Notes: generated from the letters alone by a model not told the origin. Shown: positions 49,811-63,198, counted from the stretch's first letter. The stretch: 64,000 nucleotides of DNA from Okapia johnstoni (GCA_024291935.2 CM044317.1:64966730-65030729); one strand, 5' to 3'. Program-made: numbers and translations.

Positions 49811-49994
49811 TTTAATACAATTGCTGTAGGAATTATACAAAGGAATGTTATATTCCTTTGCATGTTTAATTCACTGCAAGGGTGTGGAAAAGGCTTTCAC
49901 AGAGGAGGTTACAGGAGAGCAGAAGGCGGCAACAGATAATTCAGACACAAGACCAGATTACTCAGAAATAAGAAGGGTAAATTCGGTTATTGTG

Positions 49995-50262
49995 CTGCTG
50001 CTAAGTCACCTCAGTCGTGTCCGACTCTGTGTGACCCCTAGATGGCAGCCCACCAGGCTCCGGCGTCCCTGGGATTCTCCAGGCAAGAACACTGGAGTGG
50101 GTTGCATTTCCTTCTCCAATGCCTGAAAGGGAAAAGTGAAAGTGAAGTCACTCAGTCGTGTCCGACTCTTAGCGACCCCACGGACTGTAGCCCATCAGGC
50201 TCCTCCGTCCATGGGATTTTCCAGGCAAGAGTACTGGAGTGGGGTGCCATTGCCTTCTCCGT
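49995..50262 (-). mobile_element. BovA2 SINE dimer
   Basis: Duplications GTTATTGTG at 49986-49994 and 50263-50271. Confidence 0.9.
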
Positions 50263-50629
50263 GTTATTGTGAGATAGCATATAATACATAAATTGGTCTA
50301 AAACAAGACTGGAGACAAAGCATTTTAGTGATGTGACAAAAATTCAATTCAACAAACATTATCCAGCAGCTATTGTTAAAACAACACTAATTTAGGAGCT
50401 TCAAAACCAACAAAAATTCTTGCTCACATTTTAGCAGATGAAGATTGTGAAGTACAACAGAAGAATACAAAATAGTAGGACAAAAACAGAAATTAAGAAT
50501 TCTTGTAATACAGTATAATAACTTTACACAACTAAAATTTTATAAAAATAAAACGATACGTTTTAAAACTACATAATTATCAACATGAAAGATTAAGTAG
50601 TAGAGGAACATGTTAGGTAGAGACATGAT

Positions 50630-51020
50630 AAAATTTTTTAAAGACCCAAGTTTCGTTTTTGGATATGAAAACTACAGTGGCTGAGATGTTTAGCACACAT
50701 TGAATAGGATTAACAGCAGATTTGATGGTGTAGAAGAAAAGATCAGTGAATTTATAGACATAGCAACAGAAACTATCCAAAATGAACGAGAGGAAAAAGC
50801 TCCCCAAATTCGGCAGCGTATTGATGAATTTTGTAGGACAGTGTTAAGTAGCATAATATATGTATAATTAATTGGAGTCCCCAAAGGCCAGGAGCAAGGG
50901 AAGTAGAAAAAAATATAAGCAATAATAAAAGCCAAAATATTTTCAAAATTTGATAAAAACTATAAACCCACAGATCCTAGGAATTCAGCAAATCCAAAGC
51001 ATATGTGCGAGAGAATAAAA
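50630..51020 (+). mobile_element. L1/HAL1 ORF1 fragment
   Basis: Contains the TTGGAGTCCCCAAAGG and AAAACTATAAACCCACAGAT landmarks of the 3' part of ORF1 in old L1 or HAL1 elements, on the + strand. Frames are broken. Confidence 0.65.
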
Positions 51021-51249
51021 AATGTGTGTTGGTTTCTGTCATCAGTTTCTGGCACAGAGCTTGAAATCCTCTCCTAAATGATAAAAAAATTCTCTTGTTC
51101 TAACATTTGTCTTTGACTGTCTCTGACACAGTGCTCCAAAAACCCTTATAAATTCCTAAGCGGTAAGAGCACTAAAGAGCATCTTTTGTTCCATTTAAAT
51201 GACTGAGTGGGCTTCTGGATGGGAGCTGGTCACCAGAAAAACTAAACCT

Positions 51250-51760
51250 TGATTAGAAGCTTAGAATTTGTCAGCACTGTCTCCTCCATTTCTCCAGAGT
51301 GGGGAGAAGGGCTGGAAACAGTTAGCTGACCATGCCTATGTGAGGAATGTTCCGTAAAACCTCTAGTATGGCACTCAGAGAATTTCCAGGCTGGTGAACA
51401 CCGTCTACCTGGGAGGGTGACGCACCCCAGCTCCACGGGGACAGAAGCTGCCGCCCTCAGGCCATGCCCAGACCTTGACCCATGTTTCTCTTCATCTGAC
51501 TGGTCATCTGGGTCCTTTATCATACCCTTTAACAAGGTGGTAAATGTGTTTCCCTGAGTTCGGTGAGTCACTCTAGCAAATTAATCACATCGAAGAGGGG
51601 GTCATCAGAATCTCTGGTTGGTTGGAAGCACAAGTGACCACCTGGGCTTGGGACGGACATCCGAAGCATGTGTATGTGGCCTGGAGTTACGTTGTAGGAC
51701 ACCCAGCTGGTGGCATGTGGAGAAAATCCACACATTTGGTGACCTGAAGTAGTGTTTTGT
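51250..51760 (+). repeat. LTR-like repeat, copy 1 of 2
   Basis: Shares CTCTAGCAAATTAATCA, a GGGACAGAAGCT segment and GACACCCAGCTGGTG-type blocks, in the same order and orientation, with 52745-53275. The family is not named with confidence. Confidence 0.65.
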
Positions 51761-51839
51761 ATATGGAGTCAAGAAGACCCACAGGAGACTGAACTAAAGA
51801 TATTCCCTACAACAGGAGGGAAAGGCTGTATTTAGTTAC

Positions 51840-52745
51840 CCAATCATCTGTTAATGGACACTTGGATTACTTCAACTTTTTGGCTATTGTGAATAATGCT
51901 GCTATGGCCATGGGTACGCAGGTATATGTTTGAGTCCCTGCTTTCAATTCTGCTTTTGGGAATATACCTAGTAGTGGAATTGTTGGATCATGTGAAAATT
52001 TTGTTTAAATTTTTGAGGAACTGGTGGACTATTTTCTATACCATTTTACATTCCCACTAGCAGTGCAAAAGGGCTTCAATTTTTCCACATTCTTGACTTT
52101 TCTCCCTTTAAAAAAAAATTAATAAAAGCCATCCTAACGGCCATGAAATAGTATCTCATTGTGGTTTTGACTTACATTTTTCTAATGGCTAGTGATGTTG
52201 AGCATCAAGTACTTATTGGCCATTTGTATACCTTCTTTGGAGAAATGTCTATTTATGTCTGTCATCCACTTTTGATTTTTGGTTGAGTTTTAGTAATTCT
52301 TTATATAGTCTGGGTATTAATCCCTTACAGGTATATGCTTTATAATTATTCTCTCCTATTTTGGGGGTTGTCTTTTTCACTGTTAGTAGTGTCCTTTGGT
52401 GCACAAATGTTAATTTTGATGAAGCCCAATTTATCTTTGTGCTTTGGTTATCTGTACTTTTGGTGTCATATCAAATAAATCATTGCCAAATCCAAGGTTA
52501 TGAAGGTTTACCCTACCTGTTTTCTTGTAAGAGATTTAGTTTTATTTTTCATTTGGGTCTTTGATCCACTTAAGGTGTAATCAGGTCTAAGAGTTCATGT
52601 TCACTCTTTATGTGGATATTGTTTTCCTAGCACCATTTATTGAAAGACTGTCCTTTCTCAATTGAATGATCTTAGCATTCTTGTCAAAAATCATTTGACC
52701 ACAAATGTCAGAGTTTGCTTCTGGGTATCTATTCTATTTCAGAGA
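51840..52745 (-). mobile_element. Antisense L1 fragment between two direct LTR-like repeats
   Basis: The reverse strand reads as L1 ORF2 C-terminal and upstream sequence. It fills the gap between the related repeats at 51250-51760 and 52745-53275. Confidence 0.7.
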
Positions 52746-52854
52746 GATTCTGACTAGGCTCAGAGAGCTTCCAGGTTGGGGAACTAGAACTCTTTCATGG
52801 GCCACCATGCTGGGCCCCTAACTCCCGTGGGACAGAAGCTCCTTTGGGACCTCA

Positions 52855-52902
<48 letters not shown>

Positions 52903-53275
52903 TATATAGTATATATATATGTATATATTAATCTGGTTTGATTTATATCCTTTAATATCCTTTGTAATAAATCAGTAATCTAGTGAGTAAACAGGTTTCC
53001 TAAATTCTGTGAGCCTCTCTAGCAAATTAATCAAACCCAAGGAAGGGATCAGAAAACCTCTGGTTTATAGCCAGTAATAACCTGGGCTTATGATTGGCAA
53101 GTGAAGTGGAGGGTAGCCTTATAGGATTGAGCTCTTAACGTGTGGAATCTGATGTCATCTCTGGATAATTAGTGTCAGAATTGAGTTGAATCGTAAGACA
53201 CTCAGCTGGTGTCAGAGAATTGCTTGGATGTGCAGGGAAATGCCCCTGACACACGTTGGAAATTGGTGAAGACCC
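52745..53275 (+). repeat. LTR-like repeat, copy 2 of 2, split by an AT microsatellite
   Basis: Same block order as copy 1. It includes a TTTGTAATAAATCAGTAATC segment with an AATAAA, as LTRs often have before the R-U5 boundary. Confidence 0.65.
52857..52930. repeat. (AT)n microsatellite
   Basis: About 40 bases of pure AT alternation, then a broken TA-rich run to about 52930. Confidence 0.95.
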
Positions 53276-53279
53276 TTTG

Positions 53280-54200
53280 GTAAGGCAATTGATAGTATTT
53301 GTCCTCTGTGGCTTTACTTCTAAAATTCTATCATAATAACAGTCTTGTTCCTCTTTCTTCCTTCTGTTGTACTTACTGAACAAAATCCTAATCCTGGTTA
53401 TGTGTAACTATCCATTTCTGTAAACCTGTATCCAAGTAGCTGGTCAAAGAGCACAATCATGCTGCTGGGCGTCAATGTAAACATACAGCCTCTAAGCTCA
53501 ACCACTGCCTGACAATCCTTTTACACTTCTCTAGTATACCTGCTCTACTCCAAGACAACTGATGACTCACCCATGGTAATTTATACCTTTCTCAAACTCT
53601 CTCATGTTTGTAGGAAGGTAAAGAGTATCCATCTTACTACACAGCCCAGGAGACTGAGTCACAGACATACTTGACACTTGTTGGTGGCAGAGCCAGGGGG
53701 AGGGAGGGGATCTCAGAGAGATGAGCCTCCTATCACTGCAGTATGAAAGTTCCCTCAGGGATGTTACAGGGGAGAGTCAAGCATTCTACGGGAGAGCAGA
53801 AAATAATGGCCTATTCTAACTCCAGGATTCCATGTTGCTTCTTACGGTCTATCAAAATGTCTTGCTGAAACTTTTCTTCAATCACAGTGTTAACAATGTT
53901 ATGAGACTTCTCTGGCCATCTCTTTAATGTTATGACATGTAACCCAGTGGACACAGTTGAAAGTTGTTACAAAATTGCTGCTTGTCCCTCCTCTCTCCTC
54001 TCACCAAAATATAACATGTCTGACCCCACACCCCCTTTTCCCTATCACCTTCTCTTTCTCCTTACCTGTATAGCCAAATCTCACTCGCTCTCTAAACTTC
54101 CTTTCACCTCACTTCTCTGGAATTTAGCTTTTGTTGCCACCATTTACCCTAGTTTTGCTAAGACCATTTTGTGGTTGTCGGAGCCAACGGGCACTTCTCA
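53280..54200. other. Intergenic DNA, no features seen
   Basis: Moderate-GC sequence without a recognisable gene, RNA or repeat family. Short open frames have no protein-like content. Confidence 0.45.
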
Positions 54201-54620
54201 TTATTTCCCTTAGCTGATCTCTACAGCACTTGGCACTGTTGGCTGGCTGCTCTCGCTTTGAACATCCTTCTTCCACAACATCATGCTTTTTGGGATCCAT
54301 AACTCTACTTCTCATTCTGCCCTCTAAGTGCTGGTGTCCCCCAAAGTTCTGTGCCCAACTCTATTCCTTGTTGTTTTCATCCACACACCTTTGGCTTTAT
54401 TGAGCTCATACTTGCCATACTCCAGACCCTTGTGTTTAACTGCTTTTATCAGTCCAGAGAAACTTTAATTTCAATACACCTGAAATCATACTGCATCTTT
54501 TGCCCACACTTCATTTTCTTTCATGTGCCACAAATATTTATCACCAATTCCCACCAGCTCTACATTTTCACTCTCTAGTCCCTCATTTCCATGCCCATTA
54601 ACAATTCTTCCTTTCAGTCT
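54200..54620 (+). mobile_element. Possible L2/CR1-clade reverse transcriptase fossil
   Basis: The run GGTGTCCCCCAAAGTTCTGT near 54330 reads as a degenerate GVPQ-S-V reverse transcriptase motif, with pyrimidine-rich L2-like flanks. No frame survives. Confidence 0.35.
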
Positions 54621-56290
54621 TCATCTGAACCAATTCAATAAATTTTGGATCAGTCGTACTGTTAGTCAGGGCCCCACCTTTTCTGAACAAATTGCAGCCA
54701 AAATGCTTTTGGCTGATTTTGAAATGATTTTCAACAATTAAAAGCCTAAACATGCTATTTATTACCTGCTTAAATCTAGAGGATCAAACTGAATTTCTTA
54801 CTAAGCATTCCAGGATATCTGTAGCATAGGGTCAAGTTTTCAACCTTTACTAGCTCTCTGTGTGTAAGGTGTGGGGGGAGCTCAAAGAGGGGGAGTTCAG
54901 GTTCTTCACCTGGGTGGCTGAAGAGTTAAAAATGTTACAATTATACTAATACAAGGTAGATGCTCAAGAAATGGCTACTCTTATTAGGCTCCATGGTCCT
55001 ACAGGATTACACTGAGTTCTCTGGATGCAGCTGGCCTGCTCTTTCCTGTCGTTTCAGCTTGTACCTTAAACAGCCTCACCTTTGGTCTGTCTGGTTAATT
55101 GCTACTCATTCTTAAATATTATACTTGGGTACCACTCTCATATCCAGCTTAGTTTGCTTGACATCACAGGCAAGTAGTCACCACTTAGGTAGAACTCACT
55201 TCCTCCTCTCTGCTCCCATTGTACACTGATTTGTGGCCCTTCTGATACTGCTATTAAAAAAAGAAAGGTTTGGTTTTAAACTATTTCAGCAAGTGTATGA
55301 TTAACTCCTTGTAGACAGGTGTTCATCATCTATGTATGCCCATATCTAGCATAGTCACCTGCAGGAGTTCTAATCGTCAAATCCTTGATAAGTAAATGTC
55401 CAAATTATGAGATATGCATAAACAAGGGTCAAGAAAATGAGCTTAACTATTTTCTAAAATAAGCATTAACCATTTTTTGTTGGAAAATTCAGTCTCTTAG
55501 TTGAAGAAAAAATTCAAGCATTTGGTAAAAGCTTTTTTTCAGGATAATTTAAACAACACACTACCAGCTCTGCCTACTCAAATACAATGGTTTATTCCTT
55601 GAAGATTTTGTGAGGATTAAATTATAATCTTTCTTCTGGCCTCTCAGCACAGTTCCTGACGTGTAGCAGTCATTTAAAATGTTGGTCTTTAATATTATTA
55701 TAATTATTCACAGATGTTTATATGAATGTTCACCCAGGCTCTTCTAAAATCTATATTACTGAATCAACTAAATTTAGCACCCTTAGAAATGGATGCACTG
55801 TTTCAGGCCACAGGATACAATGTAGTAGCCTGCCAAGGTGTACTGAAAACTTTAAAGGAGGTGTCATAAACGTGATAATGGTTACTTGTCCATGTTCATG
55901 TGTCAATACTAAATTGCCTATTTAGAAAACTAATAAGCTGGCTTCTTAATACTGAGCCACAGATGCTGTACTACAAACTCTAGGTCCTTAACTATCAGAA
56001 TAATTTCAAAAACATAAGTTGGCAGTATTTTATATACTTGGAAGTCCATAATTTCCACAAGTGTTTTCATTCTAGCCTTCTAAATTTAGAGAACACACTT
56101 TAGTTATTATACATGGTAATGCAATACATGAATAGGTTATAACATTTATTTCCCTATCCCAACTTTGCTATTATTGAAGTAAAATAATTGATATTTTATG
56201 ATTATTATGCAGTGAAACTTTTTCTCGCAAGTCTTACCTGGAATTTAAAAGTATTTAAAAATTACCAACAAACTTACTAGAAAAAAGAAA
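54620..56290. other. Intergenic DNA downstream of FAM184A
   Basis: AT-rich sequence, possibly with decayed MIR or L2 ends near 55630-55680. No gene seen. Confidence 0.45.
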
Positions 56291-56560
56291 AACATTGTTT
56301 GTTCTAACAAAATTTATTATGCAGTAATTACAAAGGTTAAAGATTCCTCCATCTCAAATAAAAATAACTGTTATAATTACACACATAATATAGTACCTTA
56401 GAGTGAGTCCAATAAATCACAGGAAGTACAGGGCATTTTCAACTGGAGAGAGACATACTTTCTCACAGTGTGTGACACAGGAGAGCCTGCTCACATAATA
56501 ATCTGTATAAGGTCATGCTCTTAATAACAGTCCACACAGAACTGTGCCAAAGCAGTTCTT
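56290..56560 (-). other. FAM184A: FAM184A 3' UTR with candidate poly(A) signal
   Basis: Sequence between the stop codon and a - strand AATAAA at 56318-56313. A UTR of about 250-270 bases is plausible. Further signals may exist to the left. Confidence 0.55.
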
Positions 56561-56642
56561 TCAGAATGTGAAGTACCGGGCAAACCACTCCTGGCGCTGA
56601 GGATCTGGAGAAGCCACCGGGGAAGCTTCACTCTGAGGAGGA
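56561..56642 (-). CDS. FAM184A: FAM184A terminal coding exon
   Basis: The acceptor CCAG ends at 56643. The first base completes AGT (Ser); 26 codons then read PPQSEASPVASPDPQRQEWF and ARYFTF, then TGA. The 3' UTR continues towards an AATAAA on the - strand at 56318-56313. Confidence 0.94.
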
Positions 56643-59600
56643 CTGGATTCATAAAGAGAGAGACATGTAACCCAGCGTTAAGCTGTTTTGCAAAATGAAG
56701 GGAAAAGCACACAAAACATCAGGGCAGACGACCACAACTAGTTCCCTATGTTAGGAGAGGCATTTTAAAGCTTGGCTTTCCTCTACACTAGGTGGTGGTC
56801 TCCACTCCAGCAGAGTGCAGAAGCAGCTCAGATGAAGTCCGTTAAGGAGAAGCCACGTTACACAACAATTACAAAAAAAAAAAAAAAAAAACCCAAAAAT
56901 CAGACAGTTGAGAAAAGTAACATGACCCTCTTTGAATAAAAAAGTTCAGGAGGAACTGCGGGAAATAAGAACAAGATAACATTCTTCTTGTTTGGCACCT
57001 TTTCATTAATTAAAATTGTTTTTAGAATCTGACACAAGTATTTCTTACAGATGTGTCCCTAAATATAACTAATTTAAGTGACTAAACCATGGTATAATAT
57101 TTTTCTGTATGTATATTTAAACTTTCATAATTCCACAAGCAGATACTCTAGGGGAAAGGAGTGTATTAAAAAGCCATTTCCCCTCCATCTTCAAAGTTAT
57201 ATACTTTATATTTAACTCTAACTAAAGATTCTTTGGGCTAGTTAAGAAAATAAAAGCATCCCTACCGTCTTTGGGGGAAATTACAAGGCACGCAACAATG
57301 TGTAATGGAAACTCCAGTAGCCATGTTCCTTGAGCCCATGCACATGCATCTTAATGATACCTGAACGTACCCATGCACGAGGGAAAATAAGCAACACAAA
57401 GTATTTAGCAGGAGACACATTCAAACGTGTATTTGACTATTTTTCATTCTTGCTATCTTCTTTTCTATTTGAAATAATGTCATTAACTAGTCATTAATCA
57501 GTTTAGAAAAAAAAGTAGTTTACCTGTAAGATTATTACTAGTGACACGGAGATTTAGTAAGAACAAGCCAAAAAATTTTAAAACAGCACAAAATCAGTAA
57601 TAGTAAGCATAAAATGACAGTACTTTCTGACTTTAATTATTTCATGAGTAAACAAATAATTTCATTCTAATTTTACGTGTTAATACATTTACTTGAGAAC
57701 TCTGAGATAAAATTGGAATGTTAATTACAAAACTTTTCTTCTAAATTTCCTACTTTTATCGTTAAGTTCCCAGAGCTTATTTTTTTTTTTATTTTGGCAA
57801 GAAGCATATATGTTTATAAATAAGGGGAAGATAAACAGATAAGAAACAAAAGCCACTTAATAAACAATATTTTGAATTTCTGTAATAAGGAGGGGTTGTT
57901 AATGAAAAATTGGTGACAATTCTAAACATGAAGCAACGGTCCACACACATTAGAATTCTAAGCCTATAGTTACATCAGCGCCTCTTTAACCATGTAGAAA
58001 ACTGACTGACCACAAAAGAGAAAAAATCTTTTTAACAGTCAAAAAGGAGTTCTCTAGAGAGGTGATAAATATATTTTGAAAATACTTCACAGTAAAATTT
58101 CTTTCGCTAGGCTATTCTTAAAGTAGTAGATTTCTGCAATGTAAGAAGGTAAATTTTCAAGTTAAAAAAGAAAAAATTGCACTGGTGAGACGGGGCTCAC
58201 CTCAGAAATGTCTTGGGCTCTTTGGGTGGCACAGGCTGAGGAAGTGGTTTGCTGCTGTTGAACTCAATATCATGGACGGGAGAGTTAGGAATGGGATCCA
58301 GGCGGTTAGGATGTCCATTGCCCACTCCACCAGATTCCAGAGCACTTAGATTGGGAACACTCACAAACCTGTTTGTTGGTGACTTATCGTTCTTCTTCTT
58401 TTGCTGCATTAAAAATAATACATGTGAGGACAGTGCCTGCGTGAGGACGAATGAGACAACAGGAAGAGTGGAAGATATAAATTTGGCATGGGAAAATTTT
58501 GGAAGCTGGATGTTAAAATGAACCAGTGTTACTCAACGTGTGGTCTGGGGATCTTTGGAGGTGTTCTTTATCTACATGGAACCCTCACAGACAGACATAC
58601 TGCTCAGACAGAAAGAATGAGGAAGAAATGTTTAGGAATGGTCCATGGGGAGGAGGGTGGGTGGAGAGAAGGCCAAGGGGTAAAGACTACTGGGAGGGAA
58701 AGGGGGAAAGAGTACATCTCATGGATCTCACGAGGTTGAATGGGTTTAGGCTAAAATGAGGAAAAGGTGAAAAGTTAACATAATTTTAAAAGAGAGGTCC
58801 ATGAACGTTAGCCATCTGTCAAAGGGAGGCAGTCCTTGCCTGGAAAATAAAAGGAATGAGAAAATGCTTGGCAAAGTTAGTTTGAAACAAATCTCACATT
58901 TCTACCTAGGACTTAGAGCTAATCTAGAGAGATAATTTGGTTTTAAATTCACTATACCATCTCTCTGAAGAGGGAAAATGAAATCTGTATACTTAAGTCT
59001 CATTTACCAATTCACTGGTAGTATCATAATTAGCTCACAATCTTTTCAGAAATTTAAAAGTTATAAAACAAAAGTTACCAGTGTAATCTTTTAACTGGTC
59101 TTTAAAATTGACAGATGAAAATAGCAATATAACTGCAGATTATTAAAACCTATTGGCTTTCAAATCATTAGCTTTAAGCTGTATTCATTTGTAGAATCAA
59201 TGAACATCATTTTGCTTTGTGGAATAAAAATTAACATGTATGATATTTTGAATATTCCCATCTTTTACTGACTAAAAGTGTGCTAATTAAACATATGAAA
59301 TAATTTTTTTGTAAGATGACTCCAGAATTTTAAAAAAAGACGATAGACAAGATGTTCCTTTTCCTTATGCATAATGATCTCATTATCTAGACATTGTCCT
59401 CTATGTCATTTTCTGTGAATCGTAAAGTCCCAGGAAAAAAGCCTATTTTAGCATAATTGCAAAAATAAAGGGTGATACTGTCTTCAGAATTATTTGTGAA
59501 AACTGAGCACTGTTAGGAGTCAAAATTTATGAAGATGTATCTTTGGCATTTTCTTGTAATAGTCATAAGAGGGCATAATCAAAACTAAAGTTTTTATTTT

Positions 59601-62600
59601 AAGAAATCAAAAGTATCATTGGCAACATTCTACAATAATGACTTTGTGACTAAAAATGTAATTCTAATAAACTAAGTAAAAAGAAAATATTTCTAATCTT
59701 GTTTTAACAAGTCTCATAACCTAGATTTTTAATTAAAAGCTTATGCCAACCTAAATAATGAATTTAAAAACTGAAACTAACTATATTCATTCATTCACCA
59801 ATTTTTTTTTTTTTGAGAAGGCTCTATATGCCATTCCATTTTACAAATCATTTAAGTCATTTTAGAAAACAGTTTAAAGTTTGGCGCAATTTAACTTGTG
59901 AAGGAAGAATAGATCCCATCTTCTTAACAGAAGTTTTATGAGCTTGGAAAGCAGAAGTTTTTCTGGCTAAGGGCCTAAGAGAAATTAGGTATGATGTGGA
60001 AATTAATTAAATCTGAATTGGAAAAAAAAAAAAAAACAGCTTTAGCACTGGCATTTTTATTTCTACTACTGATTTATGCTAAAAGATATGTAATCTCTAT
60101 AAAGCCAACATACATAACTATTTTTTATTACTTGCTTTATTCACTAGAGTGATTTGTTCTAGCTTCTAAGCTACTGAACAAATATTTACTAAATACCCAC
60201 TATACCTATAGCACTATGACAGGAGCCAGAGTCGGCTGGGGCACCAAGAGGTACAAGGCTTAGCCATGTCCATTTCATTTGTCTACAAGGCTCTTCTATC
60301 TGTCCTAAGACAGCAACATAATGTTAGAATAAGTCATTTTCAATTTTAATTGTCAAAAAAGGTAATAAGGCCATTCCCTGAAGACGAGTAGGTAACAAAA
60401 CACATGTCCAACCCAAGGCCCATTATGATGGCAGGGAGAGCTGTTGGGGATATAGTGCTTGGAGTACTTTTCAAGATTCCCCAGAGGATAGCGAACACTA
60501 AGGAAATGACGGAAATTATCTTGAAAAGACTCAGAAGTTAGCTTTTTTTAAAAAAAGAGATGAAAAATGAAATGGTATAACCAAGGTTTTACAATGTTAA
60601 TAAAACATTGTTTCAAGGAATATGAATTCTCAGCAAATAAATGAATATTATTAGCATCTCATTCTGAAAATTAGTACACAAAGAATTCATAGATTTAGTC
60701 CTAGATTATTAAATTTAAGGAAACACTTTTTGGAAGCTTTATCCTATGCTGCTCTAAATATTTTATAAAAATTGTAATCAAGTTTTAAACCACATTCCTG
60801 TTTTACAATGTTTACAGCACATACCTTCATCAGTGGATTAATAACACCAACCGTAGGACTTGAGTTAAACACTTTGTTGAAGTTAGTTTCTCGATTGACT
60901 AATTCCAGCTGATAAAATTTATTATCCTCCTATGCAAAAGAATTACAAACATTTCTTAAACATTTTCTATTGACTATTTAAATCTTAACTGTATAAATGC
61001 CATTTCATTCAAAATTTAATACAAAACCTGAATGAAAATTTATATACATTATTCAAAGATTTCTAGACCTAATTGCCAGGGTCTTAAAGTCAGCTGGTCG
61101 GTGAGTTCTCAACACCTTTAAAACCTTCTGCTCTGGGACTCCTCTATACCCTTTCATACCTCTTCCCTCCAAGGGTAGAGCTAAACACTCTATTTGGCCC
61201 ATCTCTTTTCCAGAGGGCTGTGTGTTTTGATTAGGCTTAACTCACGGCTGAGTTGTTTCTGTACATGAAGAAGATGACACTATGGTGTATCATTATTTGT
61301 GAGTCCTAATCTGCTTTCTGCTGCTGCTAAGTTGCTTCAGTTGTGTCTGACTCTGTGCGACCCCACAGACGGCAGCCCACCAGGCTCCTCCATCCATGGG
61401 ATTTTCCAGGCAAGAGTACTGGAGTGGGTGCCATCGCCTTCTCTGTCTGCTCTGAGACATCAATATATCTCAGCAGTGGTAACCACAGAATAGAGAAAAA
61501 GTGAATGGTCCATACAGAGATAAGCCCTTTGCCTTTCATTTCACCAAGTGCTTCCTACAATCAGACTGTAGGAAGTAAACACATAAGTAAGTGGATCACT
61601 GTGTTGTGAAAGGCAGGGCTATGCTCTAGTGGAACTAGATTATTCAGCCCCCTTCTAGTTACCACTGACTATAATTTGCATCGTTCATCTCAGCCCATGT
61701 GCCTCACAGTTCATACAATCAGGGAGCAGTGAAAAGACTGTGCACTACCCTGTGGCTAGAACTGGAAAATCAACAGCTATCTCTACCACAGATAAAAATT
61801 AGTAATACATTTGCTGATTTCATAGATGGAATATAAGGTAATTTTTCGTGAATCTACTGCTGTCAGAGCAAGCTATGATGCATGTGCTCATGTTCACAAA
61901 GCTTGGGAAAATGGGTGTTTAGTAGGATGAAGTAGCTCATACTCTGTCTTTCCAATGCCTGCTCCTGGGTTCCATCTATGAACCCCAGTCAACTACCTGT
62001 TCCTTTTGGCAGGAACTTCTAATACCATGAAACAGGATGGCTTTCCTAAATACTTCAAGAAACACATTAAGGAACAAGAACTTCAAAAATAAATGCTCTT
62101 AGACTCTCTTTGCATGCTAATATCCAAAGTTGTTATGAACAGATCAATGAGCAAATAGAATGGTTAGCATTCTATTTCTAGTTTTACTCTGATTTTTATT
62201 TGTCAGTGGCAGTAAAAAGCAATATTTTACTCACTGATCAGGTCATATAATTTTAGAAGATTCTGAAATGCTTTATGAATTTTAAAACATTTGTGTATTT
62301 TTATTCTTGAAGAATAATGACTCTAACGAAGGCAGTATATTTATTGTTAAATATTTATTTTCTTCCCTGATGGTCTTCTCAGAGCCTCTAACACCTCAGT
62401 GTGCATTGAGACTCTCAACAGAGAGCCAGTAGCTTTTCTTAGGGAAACCTTAAGAAAACGGAATCCCTTTTCCATGAAGTATGTCTTTGGATCAGGTTTT
62501 GGTGGAATACACTTTAGGAAGTTAACATGACTAATTGGAAGTATACACTGCATGCTAATGCATGTATGTGTTCAATGTTCTTTCCTATCCAATTCTAATT

Positions 62601-63045
62601 CTACATGTACAATACACACACACACTTCAATAGTTTATTAACTGTAGGCTGGCAATGACATATTACTGAACATTCAATATGTATTAAAAAGCATTTTTTA
62701 AAAACAATTGCTGAGAAAACAATCTCCTTGCTCTAATACTAAGTTTAAATTTTAAAATTGTATTTGTACTTGTTCATAAACATTTTAACAAATGTTCAAC
62801 CATAATACATATTTTGTACTTTTTCAACTTTTGTTTAGCATTAAAAATATTTCCCCATTCAACAGTCTATTAATTATTAACATAGTTACACCATAACCCC
62901 CCACTTTGCAAAACCAAAACAATTTACCATTAGCTTCTTTATGACCTGGTCTCTTTCTGTAAGCATGGCTTTTAATTCTGCAATCATCTGTATATCTTCT
63001 GGTTTTGATTCTCTCATTAGATATTTTTCCTCCATCTCTTCTAGT
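56561..63045 (-). CDS. FAM184A: FAM184A, coiled-coil protein (last four coding exons)
   Basis: FAM184A is a long coiled-coil protein of poorly known function. Four - strand exons join in frame: 63045-62928, 60929-60825, 58403-58201 and 56642-56561. The first is a heptad-like, charged helix (LEEMEEKYLMRESKPEDIQM and on to ERDQVIKKLM) that ends the coiled-coil region. The next two carry EDNKFYQLELVNRETNFNKV and the low-complexity KKKNDKSPTNRFVSVPNLSA segment. The last ends EWFARYFTF and TGA (56563-56561). All borders are AG/GT and all phases match. The 3' end faces the MCM9 promoter across about 18 kb of repeat-rich intergenic DNA. The larger 5' part of the gene lies beyond base 64000. Identification rests on the C-terminal sequence and on the known MCM9-FAM184A gene order in mammals. 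Confidence 0.93.
56643..58200. other. FAM184A last intron
   Basis: AT-rich intron with a pure A run near 56871-56891 and otherwise no recognisable repeat. Confidence 0.55.
58201..58403 (-). CDS. FAM184A: FAM184A exon, second from end
   Basis: A 203-base exon with acceptor ATGCAG and donor GTGAGC. It opens with a Lys run (QKKKNDKSP), continues NRFVSVPNLSALESGGVGNG and a Pro-rich stretch, and ends KTFL plus two bases of a Ser codon. It is probably unstructured. Confidence 0.95.
58404..60824. other. FAM184A intron
   Basis: AT-rich intron with A and T runs (about 59803-59815 and 60020-60036). No SINE or LINE was recognised, unusual for its length in this window. Confidence 0.5.
60825..60929 (-). 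CDS. FAM184A: FAM184A exon, third from end
   Basis: A 105-base exon (35 codons, phase 0) with acceptor CATAG and donor GTATGT. It encodes EDNKFYQLELVNRETNFNKV and ends VGVINPLMK. It is short and has no start codon near its beginning. Confidence 0.92.
61319..61445 (-). mobile_element. BovA2-type monomer
   Basis: CTG repeats and GTTGCTTCAGTTGTGTCTGA at the left, truncated near 61445. It lies in a FAM184A intron. Confidence 0.85.
62928..63045 (-). CDS. FAM184A: FAM184A exon, end of coiled coil
   Basis: A 118-base exon with acceptor TTTAG and donor GTAAAT. Its first base completes a codon from the previous exon; then 39 codons rich in Glu, Lys and Leu in a helical pattern. Confidence 0.92.
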
Positions 63046-63198
63046 CTAAAAACAAGAAAACCTTTAGTTCATTGATATGATGCAGACATTATTTTGTAGT
63101 GCCTATATTTTTCAAATTAGTCCAGCTGAACACAGAAAATTTACATAGTCAAATGTTTTTGCTAAAACTTGTAAGCATGACTACCTCAAGAGTTAGTG

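Noticed and set aside
58249..58521. 90-residue + strand open frame
   Set aside because: Antisense shadow of the FAM184A exon at 58201-58403.
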